A stretch of 64,000 nt of DNA from Patescibacteria group bacterium. Its GTDB lineage: Bacteria; Patescibacteriota; Patescibacteriia; JAHIZJ01. The notes below the pieces were generated by a model. The model made no database searches. It was not told the DNA's origin and saw nothing but the letters and a program-made list of their open reading frames with translations. Location of the stretch: NCBI GenBank assembly GCA_041661625.1, contig JBAZUB010000002.1, positions 247,613-311,612 on the forward strand, written 5' to 3'. Shown here in pieces: positions 15,357-24,338 of this stretch. The position numbers and the translations under genes are program-made. Positions within the stretch are counted from its first letter, which is position 1; every line of letters starts with the position of its first letter.

Positions 15357-17456
15357 TTATTCCCAGTGGATTGACTCGCGGAATCGGCGCATTTTTTCCT
15401 GCACCAGCGGATGATGTGTCAAATTCGGATCGGCCGATAGAATATTTTGAGCACTATGTTGCGATTTGGTCATAATCGGAAAGTCGGTCAGCCGGGCAAT
15501 CTTGAAAGCTGGGAAGCCGGATTGCCGATAGCCGTATATTTCTCCAGGGCCGCGCAATTCCAGGTCTTGTTCGGCCAGCTCAAAACCATTGTGAGAGGCG
15601 GCTACGGCTTGGAGTCTTTTAATGGCGGTATCGCTCTCGGTCTCGGTGAGCAGAAAACAGTAGGATTGATATTTACCCCGGCCCACCCGGCCGCGGAACT
15701 GATGCAGCTGCGCCAAGCCGAATCGTTCAGCCCCCTCGATCATCATGACGGTCGCATTTGGCACATCAATGCCAACCTCAATCACCGAAGTTGAAACTAA
15801 TATTTGGATATGATTATCAAGAAACTTTTTCATCACCGTCTCGCGCTTATCGGAGGCCAGACGACCATGGAGCAGGCCGATTGTTAAATGAGGAAAGATT
15901 CTTTCGCTCAACCGTTTGTGTTCTTCGGTGACCGATTTGACCCCTAGTTTGTCAGATGGATCGATCAGCGGACAAATAATAAATACCTGTCGCCCGGATG
16001 CGATCTCGTGGTTAATAAAATCATAAGTATTTTTTCGTTCGTGGGGCGGTACAATCTTGGTCTGTGTCTCCTGTCGGCCAGGCGGCATCTCGTCAATTCG
16101 GGAAATATCCAAATCGCCATACAGGCTCAGAGCCAGCGTGCGCGGTATGGGCGTGGCGGTAATACTTAAAAAATGCGGTGATACGGCCAATTGTTCGTTA
16201 TTGCGTCCCCGACTACGCGCCTTATTCACGATCAATTGACGCTGATCCACGCCAAAACGGTGTTGTTCATCCACCATCGCCAAGCCCAACTGGTGAAAGC
16301 CCACGCCCTCCTGCACGAGCGCCTGGGTACCGATTATCAACCCCACCTTCCCCGAACCAATGGCTTTCAACATGGCCGGACGAGTTAAAGATTGCGAATG
16401 GGTGCTGATGGTTTTATTATTACGCGTCAACAAGCCAACGGTGATCGGGCGACCGCGAAATAATTTGCAAAATGTTTGATAGTGCTGCTGGGCTAGTATT
16501 TCGGTGGGCGCCATCAGTACGGTCTGAAATCCAGCCCGAGCGGCATTAAGTACCGCCAGTCCAGCTACGATCGTCTTGCCAGAACCGACATCGCCTTCCA
16601 GCAATCGGTTCATTGGGTGAATTCGGCCCATGTCTTTTAATATTTCCCAGGCGGAGCGCCTTTGGGCGCCAGTTAAAGTGAAGGGGAGTTTTTTCACGAA
16701 CGACTTGGTCAGCTTTTCATCAAACGGCACCGGTTCGGCTGGCGTCTGTTGCGACTGCCGCCTATTTTGAAGCACATAAACGTTAATCGGAAAAAGCTCG
16801 TCAAATTTTAAGCGCTCCTGGGCGCGTTTCAGCATCGCCTCATTCTTTGGAAAATGGATCTGCTGAAGTGCCATTTGCAGGTCAAGCAGATGATGTTCCT
16901 GGCGCAGTTCAAAAGGCAAATAATCCTGGGCCTGACGAACCAGGGGCATAACTAGCTGAGTGAGATAGCGCAGATGTCGCTGGGTTAGGCCATCGGTGGC
17001 GGGGTAGACGGGCACCAGCCGGCCGGTGTGGATTTGGGTAGGCCCAATCTTCTCATATGACGGGCTGGTGAAGTGCAGGCCGTATTTATCCATCTCCAGT
17101 TTTCCGGATACGACAATACGGTCGCCAGGGGCAAACGATTTGGCTAGGTAGGGTTGATTGAACCATATCACCTTAACAGTCCCGGTATCGTCGCTAATTA
17201 GCGCCTCGGTGATATTTAGGCGCCGTTGCCAACTGCGGCGATTCTGAATGGCGTCTATCTTGCCTTTGATGGTAACCTGTTGGGCCGGAGATAGGCTGTC
17301 GATCTTTTTGATTTTGGAGAAATCGTCATATCGGCTGGGATAGTGATAAATAATGTCTTCGGCGGTACGCAAACCCAGCCGTTTTAACCGCTGGGCAACG
17401 GCAGGTCCAACTGAGTAAAGTTCTGTTACCGGAGTGTTCGGCATAATGCGCTGCAT
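15357..17456 (-). CDS. recG: ATP-dependent DNA helicase RecG
   Basis: RecG remodels stalled replication forks and Holliday junctions. The 699-aa protein has the N-terminal wedge OB domain (VTIKGKIDAIQNRRSWQRR; SGKLEMDKYGLHFTSPSYE), then the SF2 helicase core: Walker A GDVGSGKTIVAGLA, the DEQH box MVDEQHRFGVDQRQ, SITATPIPRTLALSLYGD, and motif VI FRGRVGRGKYQSYCFL. Length is normal for the family. The ATG at 17456 and one at 17444 (MPNTPV) are both possible starts; neither has a ribosome-binding site. It is a stand-alone minus-strand gene between two accessory units. Confidence 0.96.
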   Translation of the reverse strand: MQRIMPNTPVTELYSVGPAVAQRLKRLGLRTAEDIIYHYPSRYDDFSKIKKIDSLSPAQQVTIKGKIDAIQNRRSWQRRLNITEALISDDTGTVKVIWFNQPYLAKSFAPGDRIVVSGKLEMDKYGLHFTSPSYEKIGPTQIHTGRLVPVYPATDGLTQRHLRYLTQLVMPLVRQAQDYLPFELRQEHHLLDLQMALQQIHFPKNEAMLKRAQERLKFDELFPINVYVLQNRRQSQQTPAEPVPFDEKLTKSFVKKLPFTLTGAQRRSAWEILKDMGRIHPMNRLLEGDVGSGKTIVAGLAVLNAARAGFQTVLMAPTEILAQQHYQTFCKLFRGRPITVGLLTRNNKTISTHSQSLTRPAMLKAIGSGKVGLIIGTQALVQEGVGFHQLGLAMVDEQHRFGVDQRQLIVNKARSRGRNNEQLAVSPHFLSITATPIPRTLALSLYGDLDISRIDEMPPGRQETQTKIVPPHERKNTYDFINHEIASGRQVFIICPLIDPSDKLGVKSVTEEHKRLSERIFPHLTIGLLHGRLASDKRETVMKKFLDNHIQILVSTSVIEVGIDVPNATVMMIEGAERFGLAQLHQFRGRVGRGKYQSYCFLLTETESDTAIKRLQAVAASHNGFELAEQDLELRGPGEIYGYRQSGFPAFKIARLTDFPIMTKSQHSAQNILSADPNLTHHPLVQEKMRRFRESIHWE

Positions 17457-17523
17457 GATGTAATGGTAACAAAAAACAGTTAAAATAACTAATCTTAAAA
17501 CAATTATTTTACATTATTGAAGA

Positions 17524-17563
17524 CAAGACGAGTCTTGACGAAATGTGGGTAAATGAATTAGAG
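17524..17563 (+). promoter_or_regulatory. Promoter with a palindrome over its -35
   Basis: TTGACG (17535-17540), 17 bases, TTAGAG (17558-17563). The palindrome CAAGACGAGTCTTG (17524-17537) overlaps the -35 box, a plausible operator position. Confidence 0.45.
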
Positions 17564-17622
17564 TAGTATCGACATAAACGATGTCGGATATCGGGGTAGG
17601 TCTGTTTATGGAGGATTCTAAG

Positions 17623-18021
17623 ATGGAGATCAGCGATTTCCAGCTGTCGATTCCAACGCCGTCGTTTCGTATCCGGCTTGTGCCCCTGGTTGGCGCCAAG
17701 TCGGTTTGCATCGTGCTGCAGACAGCAGGCGAGCCGAACGCGTTTCGTCATTGGCCCACTCGGATCAGCCAGGCAATGGCGGCTCAGCTTGGTTGTGTTG
17801 CCGGCAATCTTGAGTTCGTACTGATTGAGCCTGTGACGATGGGCAGCAGTGACCGGCGGGAAACTATCAACCAGCTGATGGCGGCTAAGCAGGTAGTCGC
17901 ACGCGATGGCACCACGTTCTTTCGCTTTCTTCCGACCTTCCACTCGCATACGTCGCCGCTGGTAACGCAAGCGGTGGCCGAGATGATCGGCGGCACGGTT
18001 CGTCCGGTTGCCGCGGCCTAA
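17623..18021 (+). CDS. Orphan hypothetical protein (132 aa) in a single-gene unit
   Basis: I do not recognise the family. The protein is soluble and mixed alpha/beta, with no signal peptide. A strand-rich first half (IRLVPLVGAKSVCIVLQTAG) is followed by a helical end (SPLVTQAVAEMIGG). I chose the ATG at 17623 because GGAGG lies 8 bases before it; two other in-frame ATGs upstream (17581, 17608) lack a site. It has its own promoter and a strong terminator. It shares this strong-Shine-Dalgarno, self-contained style with the orphan genes at 59652 and 61812. Confidence 0.75.
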   Translation: MEISDFQLSIPTPSFRIRLVPLVGAKSVCIVLQTAGEPNAFRHWPTRISQAMAAQLGCVAGNLEFVLIEPVTMGSSDRRETINQLMAAKQVVARDGTTFFRFLPTFHSHTSPLVTQAVAEMIGGTVRPVAAA

Positions 18022-18026
18022 ACGGA

Positions 18027-18060
18027 GGCGTCCACATCTATGCGGACGCCCTTTCTTTTA
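18027..18060 (+). terminator. Rho-independent terminator
   Basis: GGCGTCC and GGACGCC form a perfect 7-bp stem with a 10-base loop, followed by CTTTCTTTTA, 5 bases after the stop codon. Confidence 0.9.
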
Positions 18061-18125
18061 CAATACCGAAACACCCCCGCCTGCCACAGCGAGGCAGAGC
18101 GGGCAGGTTTTGATCAAATGGTGAA

Positions 18126-18154
18126 TTGTTTTTTAGTATTTCTCATGCTACAAT
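18126..18154 (+). promoter_or_regulatory. Promoter giving a leaderless PAP2 transcript
   Basis: TTGTTT (18126-18131), 17 bases, TACAAT (18149-18154). The expected start coincides with the ATG at 18162. Confidence 0.65.
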
Positions 18155-18161
18155 TCAGGAC

Positions 18162-18731
18162 ATGTTATTTGCTTATCCTATCCGGCTGGACCTAGTGGTC
18201 TCGCACGCGTTGCAATATTATCATCCGTCTTGGCTGACATATGTGGCTAAAGGCGTTAGTTTCATGGGGTCGCCGCTATTTGTGACGCTACTGGGATTAG
18301 CGCTTGCTTCGCGCTGGCTGCTGACTAATCGTCGCACTGAAGTGATTCGGTTATTGTTGGTTTTGTCCGGCAATATTATGACGGCAATTTTAAAACCGGC
18401 TTTTGGTCGGGACCGGCCTATGCCTGGGTTTGTCTTTGCGCTATTTGACGAATCATCTTTCAGCTTTCCCAGCGGTCATTCCTTGTGCGCAATGCTGATT
18501 GGAGGATATCTTTGGTTCATGTCTTCGGGTTGGCCAATAGCGCCTAGGCGCGTAATGCGCCTCGTTGCAACGGTGTTTGTCTTGGCGATCGGTTGGTCGC
18601 GCATTTATCTAGGCGTTCACTGGCTGACTGATGTTATGGCGGGTTATCTTTTTGGATTCTTCTGGCTTGCTATAGTGGCCGCTATTTGGCCGCATATTGA
18701 GCGATCTCTACATAAGAAGCCTCAAGAGTAA
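18162..18731 (+). CDS. PAP2-superfamily membrane phosphatase
   Basis: The 189-aa integral membrane protein has all three PAP2 motifs: KPAFGRDRP (residues 78-86), PSGHS (103-107) with the catalytic His, and SRIYLGVHWLTDV (146-158). Five to six hydrophobic segments are seen. Members remove phosphate from lipid diphosphates such as undecaprenyl pyrophosphate or phosphatidic acid; the substrate here is not decided by the sequence. The ATG at 18162 is chosen over a TTG at 18126 because the latter lies inside the promoter. The transcript appears leaderless. Confidence 0.9.
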   Translation: MLFAYPIRLDLVVSHALQYYHPSWLTYVAKGVSFMGSPLFVTLLGLALASRWLLTNRRTEVIRLLLVLSGNIMTAILKPAFGRDRPMPGFVFALFDESSFSFPSGHSLCAMLIGGYLWFMSSGWPIAPRRVMRLVATVFVLAIGWSRIYLGVHWLTDVMAGYLFGFFWLAIVAAIWPHIERSLHKKPQE

Positions 18732-18843
18732 GACTGGCGGTATTGAAAAAACACAACCAATCGTTATGTTTATCGTGCCGGATTTTGAGAGTTAAATAGC
18801 TGTATGGCGGGGCGCTAAGCGCCTTAATGCACCACGCTTGGTG

Positions 18844-18920
18844 TGGTGCGCTCGGCAGGGGTCGAACCTGCGACCTTCAGCTCCGCAAGCTGACGCTCTA
18901 TCCAGCTGAGCTACGAGCGC
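18844..18920 (-). tRNA. tRNA-Arg (anticodon GCG), CCA encoded
   Basis: On the minus strand a full cloverleaf is formed: acceptor GCGCTCG/CGAGCGC, D-arm GCTC...GAGC, anticodon stem TCAGC/GCTGA with loop TTGCGGA, T-arm GCAGG TTCGACC CCTGC, discriminator A and CCA. Anticodon GCG reads CGC; most bacteria use ACG (inosine) for this box. Directly after the CCA a 7-bp hairpin (GTGGTGC with GCACCAC on the plus strand) includes the 3' end itself. Confidence 0.95.
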
Positions 18921-18991
18921 ATGTAACTGAATGCACAATAAACATCTGACACTTCCTTAGCGGTGTAGAAAGTGGGACGACTGTGTTTGTT

Positions 18992-19471
18992 TTATAGCTT
19001 ATACGTCCGAGTCATGGCTTCGGCAACAGACTCATCTTCTTTTTTCGTATCTTCGGTGAGAAACCGTAGTAATGTCTGTCGGACAGAGACCGGATTGGCA
19101 TCCTCCAACGGTATCACCAGATCTGGCCTAAGAGAACTTTTGAATTTGAAATACAGATACTTGATATCGGGCGGGCGATAGATGATCCAGAAAGTTGATA
19201 GGTCATCATGGCGGTACAGTTTGTCATTAATGGTGATACCGTCTTCCCAAAGCGTTGCAGCCAACTGATTGGGCTGATGCCGGTTGGTAAACAGAACCAG
19301 GCTGCCGCTAATCAGTATGATCACCAAAAACAACAGGTTAAACGTCACCAAACAATAGGTAATCAACAGGCCGGCAATGACGAAAAAAATGATATACCAG
19401 GCAGCGCCGCGCTCATGCCGCTGAAATTCGAGAAAATGCCAGCTGTCAAATTTTTCCCCGTAATCCTCCAT
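18992..19471 (-). CDS. Hypothetical membrane protein with two N-terminal segments
   Basis: The 159-aa protein has a short polar start (MEDYGEKFDSWHFLEFQRHERG), two adjacent membrane helices (residues about 24-66), and a soluble domain of about 90 residues with a strand pattern (LWEDGITINDKLYRHDDLST) resembling the small PH-like domains of bacterial two-helix membrane proteins. The N-terminal FLEFQRHERG layout is common in Patescibacterial proteins of unknown function. No ribosome-binding site or partner is apparent; it stands alone between tRNA-Arg and the DsbA gene. Confidence 0.7.
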   Translation of the reverse strand: MEDYGEKFDSWHFLEFQRHERGAAWYIIFFVIAGLLITYCLVTFNLLFLVIILISGSLVLFTNRHQPNQLAATLWEDGITINDKLYRHDDLSTFWIIYRPPDIKYLYFKFKSSLRPDLVIPLEDANPVSVRQTLLRFLTEDTKKEDESVAEAMTRTYKL

Positions 19472-19594
19472 AATTCACAAGTTTTTATTTGTCTAACTCG
19501 ACTCCATTAGTCGAAACTGTCCGATACGCAGCCATTATACCGCCAAAAAGCCGGATTAGGCAAGCCTGGGCAGTCTCGCAAGTTACACCACTAA

Positions 19595-20311
19595 TTAAGT
19601 AGAAAGTAGCGTTTTTAGTTCGTCGTAACTCTGGAAGTTTTTGAGTTTCTGGCCATTGAGGAAAAATGTCGGCGTACCCTGGATGCCAGCCTTGAGGCCG
19701 CTTTGGTAGTCGTCCTCGATCCGCTGTTTAACCAGGTCAGAATTGAGGTCAGTTTCGAATTTCTCTTTGTCCAAGCCCAGCGATTCCGCGTATTGCAAGA
19801 AAAAAGCTTTGGCATCGGAACTGCCGGACCACTCGTCCTGTTTGGCAAACAGCTTGTCGTGAATTTCCCAGAATTTACCCTGCAAGCCAGCTGCCTCAGC
19901 GGCCTGGGCGGCAATTTGGGCATTGGGGTGGATTGAACGCAGCGGAAAATCACGAAAAACAAATTGCACCGAGTCTTTAAATTCAGTCATGGCTTGGTTT
20001 AACCAGGGTTCGTAAGTCGAGCAGGCTGGACATTGAAAGTCGCTGAAGACCAACAGTAATTTGGAAGCGCCAGACTGACCCTTGGTCCAATCCTCCGCCA
20101 CGGTGGTATTAACTGGAGTGGCATTGGCATTACCGGATTTCCGGGTGATTAATGCAGCAATAATCAAACCAAAGCCAACGATAATAACGGCAATAATTGA
20201 TATAGCACGCCACTTACGACCATTGGTAGATTTTTGATAGTTATCCCTTTGCTGCTGACGTTCCAGCTCTCGTCGTTCATGACGGCTCAGGGGCGGCTGT
20301 TCGGTGGTCAT
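19595..20311 (-). CDS. DsbA-family thiol-disulfide oxidoreductase, membrane-anchored
   Basis: The 238-aa protein has a basic cytoplasmic N-terminus, one membrane anchor (residues about 36-55), and a DsbA-like domain with the active site CPAC (Cys94, Cys97) in LLLVFSDFQCPACSTYEPW. The cis-Pro loop is GIQGTPTFFLNG. It should introduce or isomerise disulfides in exported proteins; several Cys-rich exported proteins are encoded in this window (11625, 20420, 22640, 30436). No DsbB or VKOR partner gene is seen here. It is a single gene, with no Shine-Dalgarno site. Confidence 0.9.
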   Translation of the reverse strand: MTTEQPPLSRHERRELERQQQRDNYQKSTNGRKWRAISIIAVIIVGFGLIIAALITRKSGNANATPVNTTVAEDWTKGQSGASKLLLVFSDFQCPACSTYEPWLNQAMTEFKDSVQFVFRDFPLRSIHPNAQIAAQAAEAAGLQGKFWEIHDKLFAKQDEWSGSSDAKAFFLQYAESLGLDKEKFETDLNSDLVKQRIEDDYQSGLKAGIQGTPTFFLNGQKLKNFQSYDELKTLLST

Positions 20312-20419
20312 ATTTAAATCATTGAATAATCAAATAGTTAAGCTAGCAAATAACCAGCCGTATCATTGTAGCATAACGAGGATTAAATGAAAAAAGACTG
20401 ATTTTATTCCAGGGTCAAT

Positions 20420-22573
20420 TTAGCCAATTTGAAGATCTGTTACTACCGCCGGCTCGGTGCTGTCGCACTCAGCCGATTCCACCGGCCGCCCGGCATCGGA
20501 GCCGCAGTTGTAGTTATCATGACAGGACCGGGTTTGAATCGAATCGGCACAGACTGACCAGTCGGAGCAATCCCAGGCGGGAGTACAGTCGGCCGCTCCA
20601 TCTAAAACAGTAATGGTAATATCTTCAGTATCTGTGTCGGTTCCGTCGGTGACTTCAAAATGTACGTTCGGATATGTACTAGCTTGTTGATCGGTCGGTG
20701 TCCAAGAGAAGGCACCCGACCCGCCACCATTATCTGTAAAAGTAGCGCCGGCGGGCAGATTAGAAGCTGACAGAACCAGCGTATCTTCCGAATCATCATC
20801 TGATGCTAGTACATTAAACGTCAAAACTTCCTGCTCGTGAATGGTTTTGGAGTTGATGGGGGTTAGTTCGGGTGGTTGATTCCCGGCGCAGGGTATTGGT
20901 CCAATGTCCGCGCCATCTTTACCGGTTCCACATAAGTTACCTTCTGGTGTGGGCGTAAAATCGTACGACATTAAATTATCACGATCCCAGTCGAATAATT
21001 GTGGCGCTTCGTTTATTCCATGCGATTCACAGCTCGGACACCCAATTTCAGCGAAATACTGCTGCGTTTGTTCAATATTACTGGCTGCCTTGTCATCTGG
21101 AAAAACTAGAAAATACGAACCTGGAGAATGACCCAGCGAATTATAGTAAAGGTTGTAATCCCAATTTAATACGTTGTAATTTGGTGACGCACCCTGCTGG
21201 CCGTTTATAAATATATTGTTAATTAACGATATTGAGCTTCCTGCCGGAGGAGACGCCTTTCCCACAAAACCGTACGCATATGCGAATAAATTATTTTCGT
21301 ATCGTTGGTGAATGATGTTGTCAGCCGGAGCAAAAAAGAAGTCATGCGCCTGGTCATCGTTCCCGTCGGCGCCTCGACACGCCGGGGCGTAGGGGACTTC
21401 GTTGGTGTTATAGTCCCAGCTGGCAAAAATACTATTTTTTACCGTAACAACACCGGCCTCAGTATTCGATGTATCGAGCTTAATTCCGATGTGGTCTTCT
21501 TCGCCACAAGTACCCAGCAGCTTAATGCCATTTACGTCAATGGTAGACTGAGGGTTACTTAGGATTGTATCTATCAAACGCGCATTCGGACCAAGTTGCG
21601 AATCATTAACCATGATATGAACCGGGACGGTTAAATCGCCGCTATTACTCTTAACCAGCAAGGAGCTTGGTAGGCGGTAATTCAGGGCGTGATTGGGTGC
21701 GATATAAACATCAGTAAGATCTAAAATATGTCGGGCGGTATATAGATAGAAAAATACCGTTGCTGAAACCGATAGATTAAGATGCTCGGCAACGAGTGAT
21801 ACTTCTGGCGAAGCTGTGGCTGGCGTACTGATAAGCACTGTTCCCGAGCCGCCTATACCGCGAAATGTCAAATTGCGAAGATACACGTTTCCAGTCATAC
21901 CACTTACCTTCAACGGTGCCACACTAAGGTCCCCCGAACGGCTAATCTCTAAAGCGTGTGAAGTAGGCGCAGAATTACCGCTTAACCGGATATACAAATT
22001 ACCATTCTCAACCGCAAAGCCATCAGCACATCCAACACTGGTTAAATACTCGCTCGGGGATACCGGATATTCAGCGGCGTAAAAACCATTTACCTGACGG
22101 AGAAAACGTTCACTGGTCAAATCGACGACCCCAAAATTTTCAGTAGTAATTCCGAGGTCTACCAGCGACGCCACATAAACACTAGGATCACGCGGATCAG
22201 GCACTAGTTTACTTTCATCAATCTCAGAAGCCGAAGTTATAATTATTTGTTCCGGCTCTCCCACGCCCTGTATGGTGTATCGACCGGACTTTTCCATTTG
22301 GGTTAATTCTCGATACACTCCTGGATAAAGATATAAGGTTCCCCCGGTACTACTTAATGCTGCCAGTCCGCTTGACAAGTCCGCGTAATAAGGTGCCTGT
22401 GGACCAACTAACGACTGATCTACAACTACGTCGCCGGGTTCAAGAAGCGGATAAGCTAACGCTTTTTGGGGTGCTGGTTTAATGTTCATTATCATACTAA
22501 ACGTACCGACAAAAACCAGCATCTTGATGAAATTGGCAGATCGTAGTCGAGCAGACAGTCTTATGCAACTCAT
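20420..22573 (-). CDS. Secreted beta-helix protein with cadherin-like and thrombospondin-like C-terminal modules
   Basis: An N-terminal hydrophobic signal or anchor (about 17-40) precedes a right-handed beta-helix-like region with repeated short strands (LYLYPGVY, TLYLYPG; many SxxxNNIF-type turns) up to about residue 560. A putative-Ig/cadherin-like domain follows (LTPINSKTIHEQEVLTFNVL... ITITVLDG). Last is a Cys-rich cassette PAWDCSDWSVCADSIQ to AECDSTEP resembling a thrombospondin type-1 repeat, ending shortly after it. The ATG at 22573 is preferred over a TTG two codons upstream. A surface adhesive role is likely. The C-terminal cassette recurs almost unchanged in the next gene. Confidence 0.75.
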   Translation of the reverse strand: MSCIRLSARLRSANFIKMLVFVGTFSMIMNIKPAPQKALAYPLLEPGDVVVDQSLVGPQAPYYADLSSGLAALSSTGGTLYLYPGVYRELTQMEKSGRYTIQGVGEPEQIIITSASEIDESKLVPDPRDPSVYVASLVDLGITTENFGVVDLTSERFLRQVNGFYAAEYPVSPSEYLTSVGCADGFAVENGNLYIRLSGNSAPTSHALEISRSGDLSVAPLKVSGMTGNVYLRNLTFRGIGGSGTVLISTPATASPEVSLVAEHLNLSVSATVFFYLYTARHILDLTDVYIAPNHALNYRLPSSLLVKSNSGDLTVPVHIMVNDSQLGPNARLIDTILSNPQSTIDVNGIKLLGTCGEEDHIGIKLDTSNTEAGVVTVKNSIFASWDYNTNEVPYAPACRGADGNDDQAHDFFFAPADNIIHQRYENNLFAYAYGFVGKASPPAGSSISLINNIFINGQQGASPNYNVLNWDYNLYYNSLGHSPGSYFLVFPDDKAASNIEQTQQYFAEIGCPSCESHGINEAPQLFDWDRDNLMSYDFTPTPEGNLCGTGKDGADIGPIPCAGNQPPELTPINSKTIHEQEVLTFNVLASDDDSEDTLVLSASNLPAGATFTDNGGGSGAFSWTPTDQQASTYPNVHFEVTDGTDTDTEDITITVLDGAADCTPAWDCSDWSVCADSIQTRSCHDNYNCGSDAGRPVESAECDSTEPAVVTDLQIG

Positions 22574-22639
22574 ATACAAAAAGAAAGGAAATTACTCCTC
22601 TATTATACCATTATTGGATACGCTAGGCTACGTTGAGTT

Positions 22640-23908
22640 TTATCGTAAATCCATCACCACTGCCGGCGCCGTACTGTCGCACTCGGCTGATTCCACCGGC
22701 CGCCCGGCATCGGTACCGCAATTGTTATCATCATGGCAGGATCGAGTTTGAATCGAATCGGCACAGACTGACCAGTCGGAGCAATCCCAGCTGGGAGTGC
22801 AATCGTTTGCGCCAGCGAAAGTAATTGGATAACCGGTGGTATTTACCACTCCATTCTCATCTACCACATAGAGATAGGCCGACTCACCATTAGTGAAGGT
22901 ACCTTGGTTGACGGTGAATTGAATCTGGTCGTCATTCCAAGTGGTGTGGGGTATTTGAATCTCACGATGAGTGTTCGTATCCCAGGTTGAGGTATTGCCG
23001 ATCTCGACACGGGCTTGGGTATAGTCAAAATAAATATCATCGTAATTATATGAGCCATCCCAAGTTGGATGAGCAGCGCATCGATAAAGTCCAGGATCTA
23101 ATTCTCCTGGTTTATCAATGAAATTGGCTATATTCCACCCATAATCACTTGGTCCTGGACTATAGTTACCAACCCAAGAAGTACACCAATCCGCTTTTTC
23201 CCATTGCAAGACTCCATCCATCCATGTCTTAACATCGAGATCGTCTATCGCTGAATGGACTAAAATATCAACGCGGTGCCAAACATTTGGTTGGAATTGA
23301 TCGGGGCTCGTATACTGGATGTCTTGAGTATTCTGAGAACAACCATTTCCTGCTCGTAAATAATTATCCGAGCAGCCGGTATAAAATGACAAGGTGTCAA
23401 TTGAGTTGTTCGAGAACCAAAGCCTAAAAAACTTACCACTCTGTTGATTTTCTGGAACCATAAACCAGAATGAAGCATAATACGTACCGTTGATAAGGTC
23501 AGTGTTTTGAGCATTAAGGCTTATTATTTCTTGTGTCGTACCATAGTAGAAATGTCCATAGCTTCCGGTATGCCCTCCAACTGTAATCACGTCGCGAGAG
23601 TCGTCATACCAAGTAGTAAAACCATCAGACTCTATTCCACTATCCTCAAAATCCTTAAAACGAAAGTTGAGAAATCGTATACCTTGCCAAGAATCATTTA
23701 AATTATTGAAATCGCCGCGCGTCCCAAATCCGCTTCCAGTGATTGTCGCGCTCTGGCCAATTTCGAAAGATCCGCTTACTGTATTGATAACAGGAAGTCC
23801 GTCGGCTTGTACGGACATGGGCTGGATATTTAGCAAACACACAAGACCGGCAACAACCATCACCGGGATAACTATTCTACAGTAGTGTTTTTGAATAATG
23901 CTTTTCAT
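22640..23908 (-). CDS. Secreted protein: IPT/TIG, jelly-roll, thrombospondin-like C-terminus
   Basis: The 422-aa protein has a signal peptide or anchor (residues about 10-35, ending near SVQA). An IPT/TIG-like repeat follows (INTVSGSFEIGQSATITGSG). The large middle domain (about 65-300) has the strand pattern of a LamG/lyase-type jelly roll (YYASFWFMVPENQQSGKFFR; NVWHRVDILVHS; MDGVLQWEKADW). It ends with PSWDCSDWSVCADSIQ and AECDSTAP, the same Cys-rich cassette as the neighbouring gene. Carbohydrate or surface binding is plausible; no catalytic residues are claimed. A relic of a third cassette lies just upstream. Confidence 0.75.
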   Translation of the reverse strand: MKSIIQKHYCRIVIPVMVVAGLVCLLNIQPMSVQADGLPVINTVSGSFEIGQSATITGSGFGTRGDFNNLNDSWQGIRFLNFRFKDFEDSGIESDGFTTWYDDSRDVITVGGHTGSYGHFYYGTTQEIISLNAQNTDLINGTYYASFWFMVPENQQSGKFFRLWFSNNSIDTLSFYTGCSDNYLRAGNGCSQNTQDIQYTSPDQFQPNVWHRVDILVHSAIDDLDVKTWMDGVLQWEKADWCTSWVGNYSPGPSDYGWNIANFIDKPGELDPGLYRCAAHPTWDGSYNYDDIYFDYTQARVEIGNTSTWDTNTHREIQIPHTTWNDDQIQFTVNQGTFTNGESAYLYVVDENGVVNTTGYPITFAGANDCTPSWDCSDWSVCADSIQTRSCHDDNNCGTDAGRPVESAECDSTAPAVVMDLR

Positions 23909-23910
23909 GG

Positions 23911-23973
23911 TTATGTAGCGATCGGGTTGGTTACCGCCCCCGGCGCCGTACTATCGCACTCAGCCGTTTTCAT
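23911..23973 (-). pseudogene. Relic of a third thrombospondin-like cassette C-terminus
   Basis: On the minus strand the frame reads AECDSTAPGAVTNPIAT and stops at 23911-23913. It matches the last residues of the two downstream proteins (AECDSTAPAVV, AECDSTEPAVV) at DNA level too. The sequence upstream (24000-23974) no longer matches, so only the final about 20 codons survive. The stop lies 2 bases before the ATG of the gene at 23908. Confidence 0.65.
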
Positions 23974-24214
23974 GGACAGACTGGGCTTTGGTAGTAAACA
24001 TTATTAACAAGAGCCAAGATTAATGCTCTAATGCAGGATTTTGTCTTTGATTGGATCATGATCGAGACGCTACCATGACGAGAAATATACGAGTTAATTA
24101 TACACGAAATAAACCCAAAATGTAATTTTGGTTGAGCGTTGTCTCTGAATAAAATATCATCGCAAACCAGGTCCCACACAGAACGGAAAGGGAAGGGTTT
24201 GCTCAGCACCAGGG
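23974..24214. other. Gap without recognisable gene
   Basis: No supported gene is seen between the cassette relic and tRNA-Ser. A 79-codon minus-strand frame (24209-23970) runs through it but has no domain, no ribosome-binding site and unlikely composition. The segment 24204-24210 (CAGCACC) pairs with 24307-24313 across the tRNA. Confidence 0.5.
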
Positions 24215-24301
24215 CGGAGGCGGTAGGATTCGAACCTACGAGACCTTTGCAGGTCTAACGGTTTTCAAGACCGCCGCGTTCGACCACTCTGCCACGCCTC
24301 C
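24215..24301 (-). tRNA. tRNA-Ser (anticodon UGA), CCA not encoded
   Basis: Minus strand: acceptor GGAGGCG/CGCCTCC, anticodon arm GCGGT CTTGAAA ACCGT (anticodon TGA), a long class II variable arm (AGACCTGCAAAGGTCT), T-arm GTAGG TTCGAAT CCTAC and discriminator G. The next bases are CCC, so CCA must be added. Flanking CAGCACC and GGTGCTG can pair to form a leader-trailer helix. Confidence 0.95.
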
Positions 24302-24338
24302 ACCTCGGTGCTGGGCCCAATACTATTGACGTAGTATG

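Noticed and set aside
18073..18106. GC-rich hairpin CCCGCCTGCC...GGCAGAGCGGGCAGG after the terminator
   Set aside because: It resembles common intergenic GC palindromes; with the terminator already at 18027 and no T-run I do not assign a role.
23970..24209. 79-codon minus-strand frame between the cassette relic and tRNA-Ser
   Set aside because: No ribosome-binding site, no domain, composition unlike the other proteins; it also overlaps the relic of the thrombospondin-like cassette.
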